Shown in pieces: positions 1-12,200 of a stretch of 64,000 bases of DNA. The translations under genes and the position numbers were made by a program. A model generated the notes under the pieces. It saw only the letters and a program-made list of their open reading frames with translations. It was not told the origin of the DNA and did not search any database. This stretch comes from Ostrinia nubilalis (Eukaryota > Arthropoda > Insecta > Lepidoptera > Crambidae), in NCBI RefSeq assembly GCF_963855985.1, contig NC_087116.1:7465001-7529000 (forward strand), given 5' to 3'. Every line of letters starts with the position of its first letter. Position 1 is the first letter of the stretch.

Positions 1-15
1 TATAGACATAATACA

Positions 16-156
16 CTGAACTGTCCCACCCGTGACATTGACAGGGGGCGCCACCGTCAATACCGGGTCGCTGGTTCCGTTTTTTGCCATGTTGGAAACT
101 ATATAGTTGAACGATGGTGGCGTCCCCCTGTCAATAAGTTTGGTGGGACAGTTCAA
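16..156. mobile_element. Palindromic MITE beside Sos exon 20
   Basis: Inverted ends TGAACTGTCCCACC with arms extending through TTGACAGGGGG and GCCACC; ~141 bp. It ends 15 bases from the exon 20 donor. Confidence 0.7.
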
Positions 157-176
157 TTTAGGTTCTATATACTCAC

Positions 177-272
177 ATTGGTGGTATGTTTGATGATTTT
201 CAACAGGTTTGGACTGGACTTCTCCTTGTCTTTCTTCGTCCACACCGCGCCCACCAGCTCTGATGGTCGCAC
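177..272 (-). CDS. Sos: Sos exon 20 (residues 859-890), CDC25 domain
   Basis: Encodes [20 protein letters not shown] then '[12 protein letters not shown]'. Acceptor ACCAG, donor GTGAGT, 32 codons, phase 0/0. Last Sos exon in the window; the gene continues off the left edge. Confidence 0.94.
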
Positions 273-3200
273 CTGGTTTATAATAAAACACAATTTAAAC
301 ATCTATTTAAAATATCAAAGCTAACAATAGGGTAGGCAGTTGACACTGTACGGGCGGGAAGCAGTGATTTTAAAGTACCGCTTCCGTGCTCGGGATATGA
401 GATTTGCTGTCAGATTTGTTCTGTTCTAGTGAAAGAAAGAAAGAGGGTTAGGTTTTTAATAGCAGTCAAGCTGTGGTGGACCGACGACATCGTTAAGGTA
501 GCAGGGAAGCGCTGGACGCAGGCCGCTACCAATCGATCAACATGAAAAGCGTTGGGGGCGGCCTATGTTCAGCAGTGGACGTCCTATGGCTGAAATATGA
601 TGATGAATTTTGTTATTGGCATGCATACACACTAAACTTCTATATGTAAGATTTTCATGTAATTACTTTGTATGTAATGTTGTTGGTATACCGTAATAAA
701 TAAAATAAAATAAATGAATGAATGACGTTTTTGGCCAACTCGAGCGGGTGCAGCGTGAGCGGGTGCCAGTTGTGCCTGTATTATTGTTGGTCCTTCGAGC
801 CGGATTACCTGTCTGTACAGCGTAAACTCGAGCAGCGTCAATTGTCTCGCCAACTGAAGCGGGTGCAGTGTGAGCGGGTGCCAGTTGTGCCGGGTCGGCT
901 CTCTGTATTACTTTCTGGTCCTCCGAGCCGGATACCTGTCTTCTTCCTTCCGACACGGCGTCGGCCCAAAACTCCGCCACAAGAATAGCGTTGTCAGTAG
1001 CCTTCATGGGATAAACTATTTGAATTTGGTCCTTCGAGCCGGATTACCTGTCTATACAGAGTGAACTCGAGCAGCGTCAATTGTCTCGCTAACTCAAGCG
1101 GGTGTAGCGTAAGCGGGTGCCAGTTGTGTTTGGTCAGCTCGGCGGGATGCCGATTAGTCGGCCGATAGTAGGCACAGGATGACACATGAACCAATCACTG
1201 AGCTCTATTCTACGCTGTGCGTTCCGTTTGCTGCTTCACTTAAGCAAGCATTGTTTGTGAATACGGGCGTCAGCATCCTTTAGCGAATTCTTGATTTGTG
1301 GTCCATAACCACCATATTATTTGTTAGTCCTCCGAGCCGGATCAGGTCGGGACAGAAACTAACACCTACCGAGCGCAAAGTCGCAGACCCATTCCCGTCT
1401 TCTAGTAATTGATCTTCTGCTGTCAGATTTGTTGTTCTAATGATGGATGCTAAGGGAAATCCACATGGTCCTTCGAGCCGGATTACCTGTCTATAGAGCG
1501 TAAACTCGAGCAGCGTGAGTTGTCTCCCCAACTCGAGCGGGTGCAGTGTGAGCGGTGATGGATACTATATGAACTTTATTAAGTTTTTGGTCCTTCTTCC
1601 TACACAGCGTCGGCCCAAAACTCCGCCACAAGAATGGCGTTGTCAGTAGCCTACCTGTCTATACAGCGTGAACTCGAGCAGCGTCAATTGTCTCGCCAAC
1701 TCGAGCGGATGCAGCGTAAGCGGGTGCCAGTTGTGTCGCGTCGGCTCGGCGGGCACCTGCTCTATTTTTTGGTCCTTCGGGCCGGATACCTGTCTATAGA
1801 GCGTAAACTTGAGTCGAGCCGGATACCTGTCTTCTTCTTGTCGTGTCGCCAACAAACCTACAGAGCGTCGCTTTCATGGAAGGATACCTGTCTATACAGC
1901 GTGAACTCGAGCAGCGTCAATTGTCTCGCCAACTCAAGAGGGTGTAGCGTGAGCGGGTGCCAGTTGTGTTTGGTCGGCTCGGCGGGATGCCGCAGGGTCC
2001 GCGGCGGCGCGCGGTCAAACACAGAAACCCGCGGGAGTCACAGGTGCGTTGCCAGCCTTTAAGGGTCCTCGCCCTCAGCGACTTTTTGTAGCGCGTTGTG
2101 TAAACGAGCGACAGCAGCGCGACTGCATCGCTACAAAAAGTCGCCGTGAAAAAGATTTGTGGTGGTTAACAGCTACATACATTTTTGGTCCTCCGAGCCG
2201 GATCAGGTCGGGACAGAAATGAACTCCCTACCGAGCGTAAGGTCCCTTATTAGTGAGCGGGAGGGTTGGGAAACCCTGCTTAACGAATGCTTCATGTCGC
2301 TGTTATAGACAGACCTATAATTGTTCCTCTGAGCCAGATACGCACCTGTCTGTACAGCGTGAACTCGAGTAGCGTCAGTTGTCTCGCCAATTCCAACGGA
2401 TGTAGCGTGAGCGGGTGCCAGTTGTGTTTGGTCGGCTCGGCGGGGTGTCTGTATTATTTCTTGGTCCTTCGAGCCGGATACCTGTCTTCTTCCTACACAG
2501 CGTTAGCCCAAAATTCCGCCACAAGAATGGCGTTGTCAGTAGCTTACCTGTCGGTATAGAGTGAACTCGAGCAGCGTCAATTGTCTCGCCAATTCAAGCG
2601 GGTGTAGCGTGAGCGGGTGCCAGTTGTGTTTGGTCGGCTCGGCGGGGTGTCGCAGCGTGCGGGCACCTGTATCGTTGGTCCTTCGAGCCGGATTACCTGT
2701 CTGTACAGCGTGAACTCGAGCAGCGTCAATTGTCTCGCCAACTCCAACGGATGTAGCGTGAGCGGGTGCCAGTTGTGTTTGGTCGGCTCGGCGGGGTGTC
2801 GCAGCGTGCGGGCACCTGTATCGTTGGTCCTTCGAGCCGGATTACCTGTCTGTACAGCGTGAACTCGAGCAGCGTCAATTGTCTCGCCAACTCCAACGGA
2901 TGTAGCGTGAGCGGGTGCCAGTTGTGTTTGGTCGGCTCGGCGGGGTGGCGCAGGGTCCGCGGCGGCGCGCGGTCAAACACCCACGATACGCTGGAGACTG
3001 AGACGATGGAGCCTGTCTCCCATTCCATGTTCTGGCCGCTCTGTGGGAGAAACAGTTACAGGTTAATGTTGATAAACACTAAGGTTCCAAGGAAGGTAAT
3101 TCCCTGAAAACGAAAAGTTATTACGTCTTTTTCTTTCGCTTACACTCTACGCTGGCATGCCTATCATCATCATTTATTATTATTCTTCCAATTATTTTCG

Positions 3201-6200
3201 TTTAGCAGCGACTTGCATCCAAGTTCTCTCTCTCTCTCTTATGGGTGGGTTTCCCACGCTATACTTGGCGGTACGTGGCATCCATTCAAAACCTTGCTGC
3301 ACCATTGAGCATCAGTTCTGTGTTCCAATGAACACAAATATACTATCTTCTCTGGGAATACACCTCAGCCCCTACCTTCCTTTGCAGCATCTTCAGCACG
3401 CTCTGCACCCACTTCCTCATGGGCTTGCCGTCAACGCACTTCAGGAAGCCTGCAGTCGCCCCGGGAGCCCCTCCCTTCCCTTGCAGTAGTCCCGGAAGCC
3501 CCCTTAGGTCCTCCCTTCCCCTCCAGTCGCCCGGAAGCCCCCTTAGGTCCTCCCTTCCCCTACAATTGCCCTGGGAGCCCCCTAAGGTCCTCCCTTCCCC
3601 TCCAGTCGCCCCGGGAGCCCCCTAAGGTCCTCCCTTCCCCTCCAGTCGCCCCGGGAGCCCCCTAAGCTCCTCCCTTCCCCTCCAGTCACCCCGGGAGCCC
3701 CCCGAGCCCCTTTCTTCCCCTCCAGTCACCCCGGGAGCCCCCTGAGGTCCTCCCTTCCCCTGCAGTAGCCCCGGAAGCCCCCTGAGGTCCCTAACTTCCT
3801 CTGCAGTAACCCTGGGAGCCCCCTAAGGTCCCAACATTCCCTCCCTTCCCTTCTTACCTTCCTCTGCAGCGTCTTCAGCACGCTCTGCACCCACTTCCTC
3901 ATGGGCTTGCCGTCGACACACTCCAGGAAGCCTGCAGTCGCCCCGGGAGCCCTTTCCCTTCCCCTACAGTCGCCCTGGGAGTCCCCTAAGGTCCTCCCTT
4001 CCCCTCCAGTCGCCCTGGGAGTCCCCTAAGGTCCTCCCTTCCCCTCCAGTCGCCCTGGGAGCCCCCTATTATCCTCCCTTCCCCTCCAGTCGCCCTGGGA
4101 GCCCCCTATTATCCTCCCTTCCCCTCCAGTCGCCCTGGGAGCCCCCTATTATCCTCCCTTCCCCTCCAGTCGCCCTGTGAGCACCCTAAGGTCCTTCCTT
4201 CCCCTCCAGTCACCCCGGGAGCCCCCCGAGGTCCTACCTTCCCCTCCAGTCGCCCCTACCTTCCTCTGCAGCGTCTTCAGCACGCTCTGCACCCACTTCC
4301 TCATGGGCTTGCCGTCGACGCACTCTAGGAAGCCTGCAGTCGCCCTGGGAGCGCCCTAAAGTCCTCCCTTCCCCTACAGTCGCCCTGGGAGCCCCCTAAG
4401 GTCATCCCTTCCCCTACAGTCGCCCTGGGAGCCCCCTAAGGTCCTAACTTCCCCTGCAGTAGCTCCGGGAGCCCCCTAAGGTCCTCCCTTCCCCTGCAGT
4501 AGCTCCGGGAGCCCCCTAAGGTCCTCCCTTCTCCTGCAGTAGCCCCGGGAGCCCCCTAAGGTCCTAACATCTCCTGTAGTCGACCTGGGAGCCCCCTAAG
4601 GTCCTCCCTTCCCCTCCAGTCACCCTGGGAGCTCCCTGAGGTCCTAACTTCCTCTCCAGTCACCCCGGGAGCCCCCTAAGGTCCTGTCATCTCCTCCCTT
4701 CCCTTCTTACCTTCCTCTGCAGCGTCTTCAGCACGCTCTGCACCCACTTCCTCATGGGCTTGCCGTCGACGCACTCCAGGAAGCCTGCAGTCGCCCCGGG
4801 AGCCCCCTAAGGTCCTAAAATCTTCTGTAGTCGCCCTGGGAGTCCCCTAAAGTCCTCCCTTCCAGTCGCCCTGGGAGCCCCCTAAGGTCCTAACATCCCT
4901 TGCAGTCGCCCTGGGGGCCCCCTGAGGTCCTAACATCCCCTGCAGTCGCCCCGGGAGCCCCCTAAGGTTCTCCCTTCCCCTCCAGTAGCCCCGGGAGCCC
5001 CTCCCTTCCCCTGCAGTTGCCCGGGGAGCTCCCTAAGGTCCTAACATCTTCTGTAGTCGCCTTAGGAGCCCCCTGAGGTCCTAACTTCCCCTCCAGTCGC
5101 CCCGGGAGTCCCCTAAGGTCCTAGGTTCCCTTCTTACCTTCCTCTGCAGCGTCTTCAGTACGCTCTGCACCCACTTCCTCATAGGCTTGCCGTCGACGCA
5201 CTCCAGGAAGCCTCGCAAGCGATCCAACAGCGCCGGCTCGCGCTCGAAGTCGTAGAAGTGCTGGTCCACCCAGTGCCGGAGCACGTTGATTACCCTGAAT
5301 AGTGGGAGAATATCAATGTTAGGGTAGGGAGGACTTCTATTACCCTAAGGGCTGATTTTACCATCGTCGGATAACATTTAACTGAAGAATTAACTTGTCA
5401 TTTTTTTATTATCTTAAAAGTGGGCGAATATTAATGTTTATTATCCTAAGGGCCGAGTTCACCAACTGTCATTTAACCAATGTTTGAGTAATCGGCCGAT
5501 TAATTTTTAAACGTCGGTTACGCAGCCGGTTAACTATTCGCTGTTCACCACGAATATTTTAACCGTGATTAGTAAATCGGGGAATCACCATCCGTTCAGG
5601 AGTGAATGAATGAATGCTATAAGTTTACTCAATAGCGAAGTCACGTCGTTATATTTAGACAACACGAGTTTTGGTGACATTTACATTTAGTAGCATAATA
5701 TAAAACACTTTCAACTTGAGAAGTTCGAGAAAGCATTGGGATCATTAAGCTAGCCTGTAGTGTTCAATTTGGATGCGTAATAACGTCACGGCGCTGTTAC
5801 TGTCAAATGTCACTCGTGCTAATTTTATTCTCCGTGTTGATCATAGAGGGTGTTGATGTTATGTTTGTTTGTTGTGAATTGGGATGATAACTGGGTAATG
5901 AAATCGAAATTCTATTTAGTCCGTCAGACAGATAATAAAAAAAAATTGGACGCGTATTTTTTCATAATTGAATAATTACAGTATTATATTGAGATGAAAT
6001 GTCACATGACGTCATTGTTGAGTAATAAATCTACATAGGCGTGACGTAACGCGCCATTTCAACTCGATGTAGCACTGTGAAAAAAAAGATATAATATTTT
6101 TGAGTCTAATATTTTCTAATTATCTGTCTGGCGGACAAATAATTGAAATTTTGTCATCTAGCCTCTAGGTCGCCTTGGTCTGGACTCTTATATCTTTAAG

Positions 6201-9200
6201 ATTTTCAAGAAGGCTTGTAGTGATCTTGATAGTTATCAATTAATGCATTGAACACTGACTGCATGTTTGTTTATCTATTCTCAAAACCAGCGAAATTCGA
6301 AACAATGATGCATCTGTTGCAGCCAAACTCATAGAAAAAATGCCATGTGTCCAACAAATGGTACTAAACGACGGTTAAACGATGCTTTGGACCTCGGTTA
6401 TAATGATCGGCTGTTTAAGGCTTGGTATTTCTGCTAAAGTAGGTATTTCGCGCTGTCAAAATCTGCGCGCGCAATACTTCGCCGAAGACAGCGCGCCAAA
6501 GAGCTCTCGCGGCTACACAGTATAGAAATACGCAGTTTAGAAATACGCAGTTGGTTAGGTTAGGTTGACTTCCTTCCGTTCAAGCGTCACACTCACAGCA
6601 CTTTCTAATACAAATCATATCCAAGTGATACAATTTAAAACAACTTTCAAAATTTTTGGGAATATATTTTAGAATCGAAAAAATATAGAATTTAACCAGG
6701 CCTGTTCATCTCCGCGAGTTTACATCGAAAACAAAACACGCACGATGGCCCACCTACAGGATACTATTCGACAAGGCCTCACATACGAGCGAACATTGAC
6801 TCACGCACGCGTATTCTTGTGTATGATGGAAGAAAATAAAGAAAATGGTGTACTAAATACTGTGCAGTATTTAACTGCCTAAATAATAATAAAAACACAG
6901 AATGTACTTGTTTAAGTTGCCTCAAGACACTGAGAGGTAAATAAGTAGTTAATATTATTCATGATAATTCATGCTAAATCATGTATTTCCTCCGCCATTT
7001 TCCGCAGTTTGGCACCTCACGTCACATCATTTTACCGAAGTCAGCCCTATAGCTTCGGCGCAGTGCCGATCACTGACGTTTGTCAACAAAATGGTGCTTG
7101 ACTCTTGAGACAGGCTAAATTACACCATATTGTTAATGACATTTGAGCATACATTTTTTTAAATACCTTCGCGAAGTAAAACTTCTGTACGTAGTACTTA
7201 TTATTATTTGATATAACTGCCAAAGTAAACACGGTTCAAAGAGGCGTGGCGTCACCCGACCTTCCGGAAGTTCCGCGCCGGCTAAAAGAATTTCAAGATT
7301 ACGTCACCCGACCTATCGGTAGATCCTCGGGAGCTTGAGCGATTGGAAAAACATTTTATGATCAGCTACTCGTAGCAGCGATTATTTAGAGCTTGGATAA
7401 TAAATTATAGTTGTTGCAATTCACAAAGCTTTGCATGTGGTTAATTACATTAATCAGTACACGCATTAATTTTGTTCAGTCTTTTTGTTTATTAATAAAT
7501 AAAAATATCATACTAAAATTGCATACATATTTGTTTGTATTGGTCTGGATGTTTTCTTTCCATAATTTATGTATAACGTATATACGGGGCTCTGTATCGA
7601 AAATCACTATGAGCAATGAGCATCACACACTGATACCTGGAGTGCATTACCGCAGCAAATTTTTTATAAATGTTGTGCTTTAGAGAGTCGAGAGTATAGC
7701 AGATAATTAGTCCATCGTGAGCAGAAATTTGTCCACTAATAGCAAAATTCGTTCAAATTATAGTTTTAAAGTTATTGGCTAGAAGATTCTTTTATCTTGC
7801 AGCTTAGACCTTTAGCTACAGACCTTAGACAGTATTTTTGAAACATTCTTACGCATGGTGGAGGAAGGGACGCTCTAGAGCAGTGGTTCTTAACCGGTGG
7901 TCCGCGGACCACTGGTGGTCCCTGGAGGCATTCCAAGTGGTCCACGATGTGCACTTGCACACCTTGGTCAAAACCACTTTTAACTGATTTTTGCAGTCAA
8001 ACTGGTTTTGACCGATTATGAGGTGGTCCCTGACAAGACAGAACTTTGGTAAAATGGTCCCTCATGACTTAAAGTTTAAGAACTACTGCTCTAGAGACTC
8101 AAAACTACACATGAACTCCAGTTTTAAATCCGTTGATATCTGCTGCATCTGCCATCTTTTTGGGTAGAAAATTCTTCCATCTTACAGCTTAGACCTTTAG
8201 CTACAGACCTTAGACAGTATTTTTTATTATTTATTTGTGTCAGTGTGCTCTTCTAAAGAGTGTAAGACGATTGTATGTAGGTACTATTAAAATGTAATTT
8301 TAACTCATTGGTTTTGTCTCATATTTGAGGAATGTACTATGTATCATGAGTAGAGTCTTCGTTTAAAAGGATGCGAACGATTTAAATTTCAATAGGTAGA
8401 CAAAATTGATAATTCTTAATTATCAAAAATTTAAGCTTTCTCCAGTAACACTGATATTATTATACTGTGACTCATCAAAGTCATCATTGTCAAAAATATT
8501 GACAAATCGCGAACTGTCACGGCCAAAAAACTGACACGCGTCCGTCCTCCGTAAGCGCCACCGCGCGACTGATTGAGATTGTCCAAGCCGTCATGGACGA
8601 TTTTTTCCACATTTTTTAACATTGTAACTAAATAAGACCCAATATAAAAATTTCATCCGTTAAAAGCCCTCAAGTTATTTCTGAACTTTAGTTTAGTAAA
8701 AGATTTAGAATCTCAAATCGCTTATTTTAAAAATAAAACCATAAATAGAAAACGAATAGAGGTAACTTTGGGAATTTATTCTATCGAGTCAACTTCATCA
8801 AATCGTGTTTCCATCCGTTAATAGCCCTAGAAAATATCCTCAACTATGCCCAATAAAAATCTTAGCCTTTAATTTTACTGTTTAGTACCTCAAAAATGAA
8901 AAATGAAAACCTCATTTTCGCCATTTTCTCTGCTACCCGGCCTTAAGGGCTATAAACACTGGTTAACGTGTGGTGAACATTAAAAATGACTTGATCAGTA
9001 GTTTAAGTGTTAAACAGCCGTTTTAAAAGTCGGTGAACTCGGCCCTAAAAGGGGGAAAATATCAATGTTAGGGTAGGGGAGAAAATCGCCGACTAAGCAG
9101 GGGTTTGACGTAGAATGTGCACTTCGCAAAATGCGCACTTTTCTACAAATGGGACTATTCCCACCGCTGCACCTGTGTAGCCAGGTTCTACAGCTTGACT

Positions 9201-12200
9201 GCCATAAAAACCCAACCAATGAAGGTCAAGTTTTTCCCGGGTGAAAGTTAAACTTTCATTGGACCCGCAACGAAATTCATCAGAAGAACATAGGAGGAGT
9301 TCGAAATTAAGGTTCGACTTCCCTTCGTTGCAAAGCGGATGACAGGTGACAAACAAAGGTTTAGTAACCTTTATGAAAAGATATGCACCACGGACAATAA
9401 ACATCAATTAATTAAGGGGACCTATCTTATGAGCTACTAGCTTTCCGCCCGCGGCTTCGCCCGCGTGGACTCCGAAAAACCCAAATATTTTACGGAACCC
9501 TTTTTTTTTTCAAAATAAAAAGTAGCCTATGTTACTCGTGGATAATGTATCTTTCGAATGAAGAAAGAATTTTTAAAAACGGTCCAGTAGTTTTTGAGTC
9601 CATTCATTACAACCAAACAAACAATGTTTTCCTCTTTATAATATTAGTGTAGATTAGCTAGCTACCTGCCAATATTTTTTAAAAACAAGAACAGAAAGAG
9701 AAACAACTATTCTACTAATATAGGTTCTATGACTCACCTAAACTTGACCGGTTGCTGGAACTCCTTCCGGTACCTCTTCCAGTCTTCTCTCGCGGTGTTT
9801 TTGCTGAGTTTCTCCGCATCGCTGCTCGCCGCCGACTCTATGCTCTCCGCTGGGAATAGACAAGAATCAGTTAGAATTTAAGTTTATTTGTATTTTATAG
9901 CGGACTAGACACTACTAATGAAGGAATGACAGTAATAATGATAAAGTCCCGTCGCCGGGCAGATAGAATTTCGTCCAATGACCCCAAGCTACCCATCCTT
10001 ATCACTCGCGCGTAGTCATATTGCTGTCGCGACTGTGCGACGGGCGCCCGCAGTGAGTGTGCGAGCGCGATAGCAATATGATTACGCGCGAGTGATAAGG
10101 ATGGGTAGCTTGGGGTCATTGGACGAAATTCTATCTGCTCGGCGACCGGACTTACTTTACTCAAGGATGAATTTAATATGATAAATTAAAACTTGATTAG
10201 AAAATGCCCATGGTCAAGCCAAAATCCCAATTCAGAAACCGAGTCTATTTATGGAAGTTTTTTGTGCAATGAATTACTTCGAATGTTATATGTTGCAAGT
10301 TGCAACATAATTTCTTAAATTAATCACTCACTGGCTGCTGCGACACAGGCCGCGAGCCTAGTGCAGGAGCCGCTGTTAAACTCAAATTATGTAACAATTT
10401 TAGCAATAAAGTTTATTTATTATTTATTATTATTTATTTAATTTAAAATTCGTTGCAATACCGCTAAACTCACTCAGTGCCTGAGGCATAGGAGCGGCAC
10501 GGAAGGGTGATTTTGTGACGGTCAAACGTCAGCGAGACTTCAGAATTGTATGCCCTATCATGTCATAAGTAATATGTCAATGTCACCGCTTCCGTACCTC
10601 AGGTACTGACTGAGATAAGCGTTAAATTAGACTTATAAACTATTAAGCTGGATATTTACGGCCAGTTGAACTAATCAGATTGTGGATTTTGATTAGATGT
10701 ACATACTTTAATATTTAGACAAATCACTCTATCAGAATCTATGAGTTTAAATTATTGGCTAAGCATAAGTATCAGTCTATCAATACAGTTATATCAGTTT
10801 CTATCAGACTTTTATTCATCTCTTCTATCAGCAACATATCACTCAAGAGCGTACAAACCGTACAGGCTAAATGAAGAATAGTAATATCTTCAAGTCTCCA
10901 ACATAACTTATCGCCCGTATTCACAAACGACGCTTGCTTAATTGAATTAGCAAATCGAAGGCACAGCGTTGAATAGAGCTCTGAGATTGGTTCGTGTGTC
11001 ACCCTGTGAGACCTCATAGTAATGTTTGTAAATACAGGCGTACGTCATACACAACACCCATTATCTTATTATACGTTACCTAATTGCAAGTCTAGATCAA
11101 TGTCCAGGATGGAGGAGTTCGGACTGATGTCCTTTTTCGGCGTCTTGATCCGGGGGGCTTGCGTGCACAAACATTGTTATGGTTACAACTATGTTAGTTA
11201 GGTTAAAATAATTGTTATTTAGCGTTAAAAACCATATAACATAAATGAGAGTTACCAAATAAATGTACACAGATATGAATCAAAATTCATCATAGTATGT
11301 ACATTTTGGAATATTCATTAATGTGTCCAAAAATCAACTAAGTAATTGCTTGAGTAGATCGGGGGCAAGCAGAACGTTCTGACGAGGTTCAGAACCACGT
11401 GAAGCGGAGCGGTGAAGAAGAGGAGATCCGCAGAACATTTCCGCGTATGGATAAACACTCCGTTACTTCTCTCCGCTCCGCTACCTTTTCCATTCCGCTC
11501 CGCTCCGTTAAACAAGTAGCTATATCGTCTCCCTCATTTCTGCAGCCATCATACGCTCCACTATTTATCTCCTCTCTACTCCGCTACCTGTCTCCGCTCC
11601 GCTCCGCTACATGTCTCCGCTCCGCTGCACGTCTCCACTCCGCTCTGCTGCATGGATCCGCTCCGCTACAGTCTCCGCTACTCACCGGGCCGGGGCGCGT
11701 CGTACACCTCGCTCGGCTCCACTCCATGTCTCCGCTCCGCTTCGTCTCCGCTCCGCTCCGCTACTCACCGGGCCGGGGCGCGTCGTACACGTCGCTGGGC
11801 TCGGGTATGTGGAAGCGCTCGATGAGCAGCTCGAGGAGCTCGGCCGGCGAGCAGAACGAGCGGTAGGTGGTGAGGAACGTCCGGACCAGGTTGAGGTCCG
11901 CGTAGATGTTTGTTTGTTTGTTTATTAGGTACACCAACAAAGTCACATACATAATACAGTTCATACATTTTAACATGGTTTAACACATGATGCGTATATG
12001 ACCTATGCGTATAGATGTGGAACGGAGCAACATAATATTATGACTGACAGACTATGGAAAACACTGTCTGCAGTGTTGAATGTTTTCTCACTCCGCTCCG
12101 CTACAACACTCCGTTAACTCACTACTCTGCTTCGATGTCTATCTCCGCTCCGCTACCTATCTCCATTCCGCTCCGCTCCGCTAAACAAGCAGGCTTAGCG

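Larger units (their letters stand above)
5449..9045. mobile_element. 3.6-kb inverted-repeat element, PIF/Harbinger-like target site
   Basis: Ends are GGGCCGAGTTCACCAACTG and its inverse at 9,028-9,045, flanked by TAA on both sides, the 3-bp target typical of PIF/Harbinger. No transposase is visible; the interior holds a hAT MITE (7,881-8,088) and the THAP-relic repeat (6,696-7,210). Confidence 0.6.

Noticed and set aside
720..3040. Minus-strand frames with RLEGP as separate small genes
   Set aside because: They are copies of the end of Sos exon 19 running into intron sequence; no acceptor, start or independent family signal.
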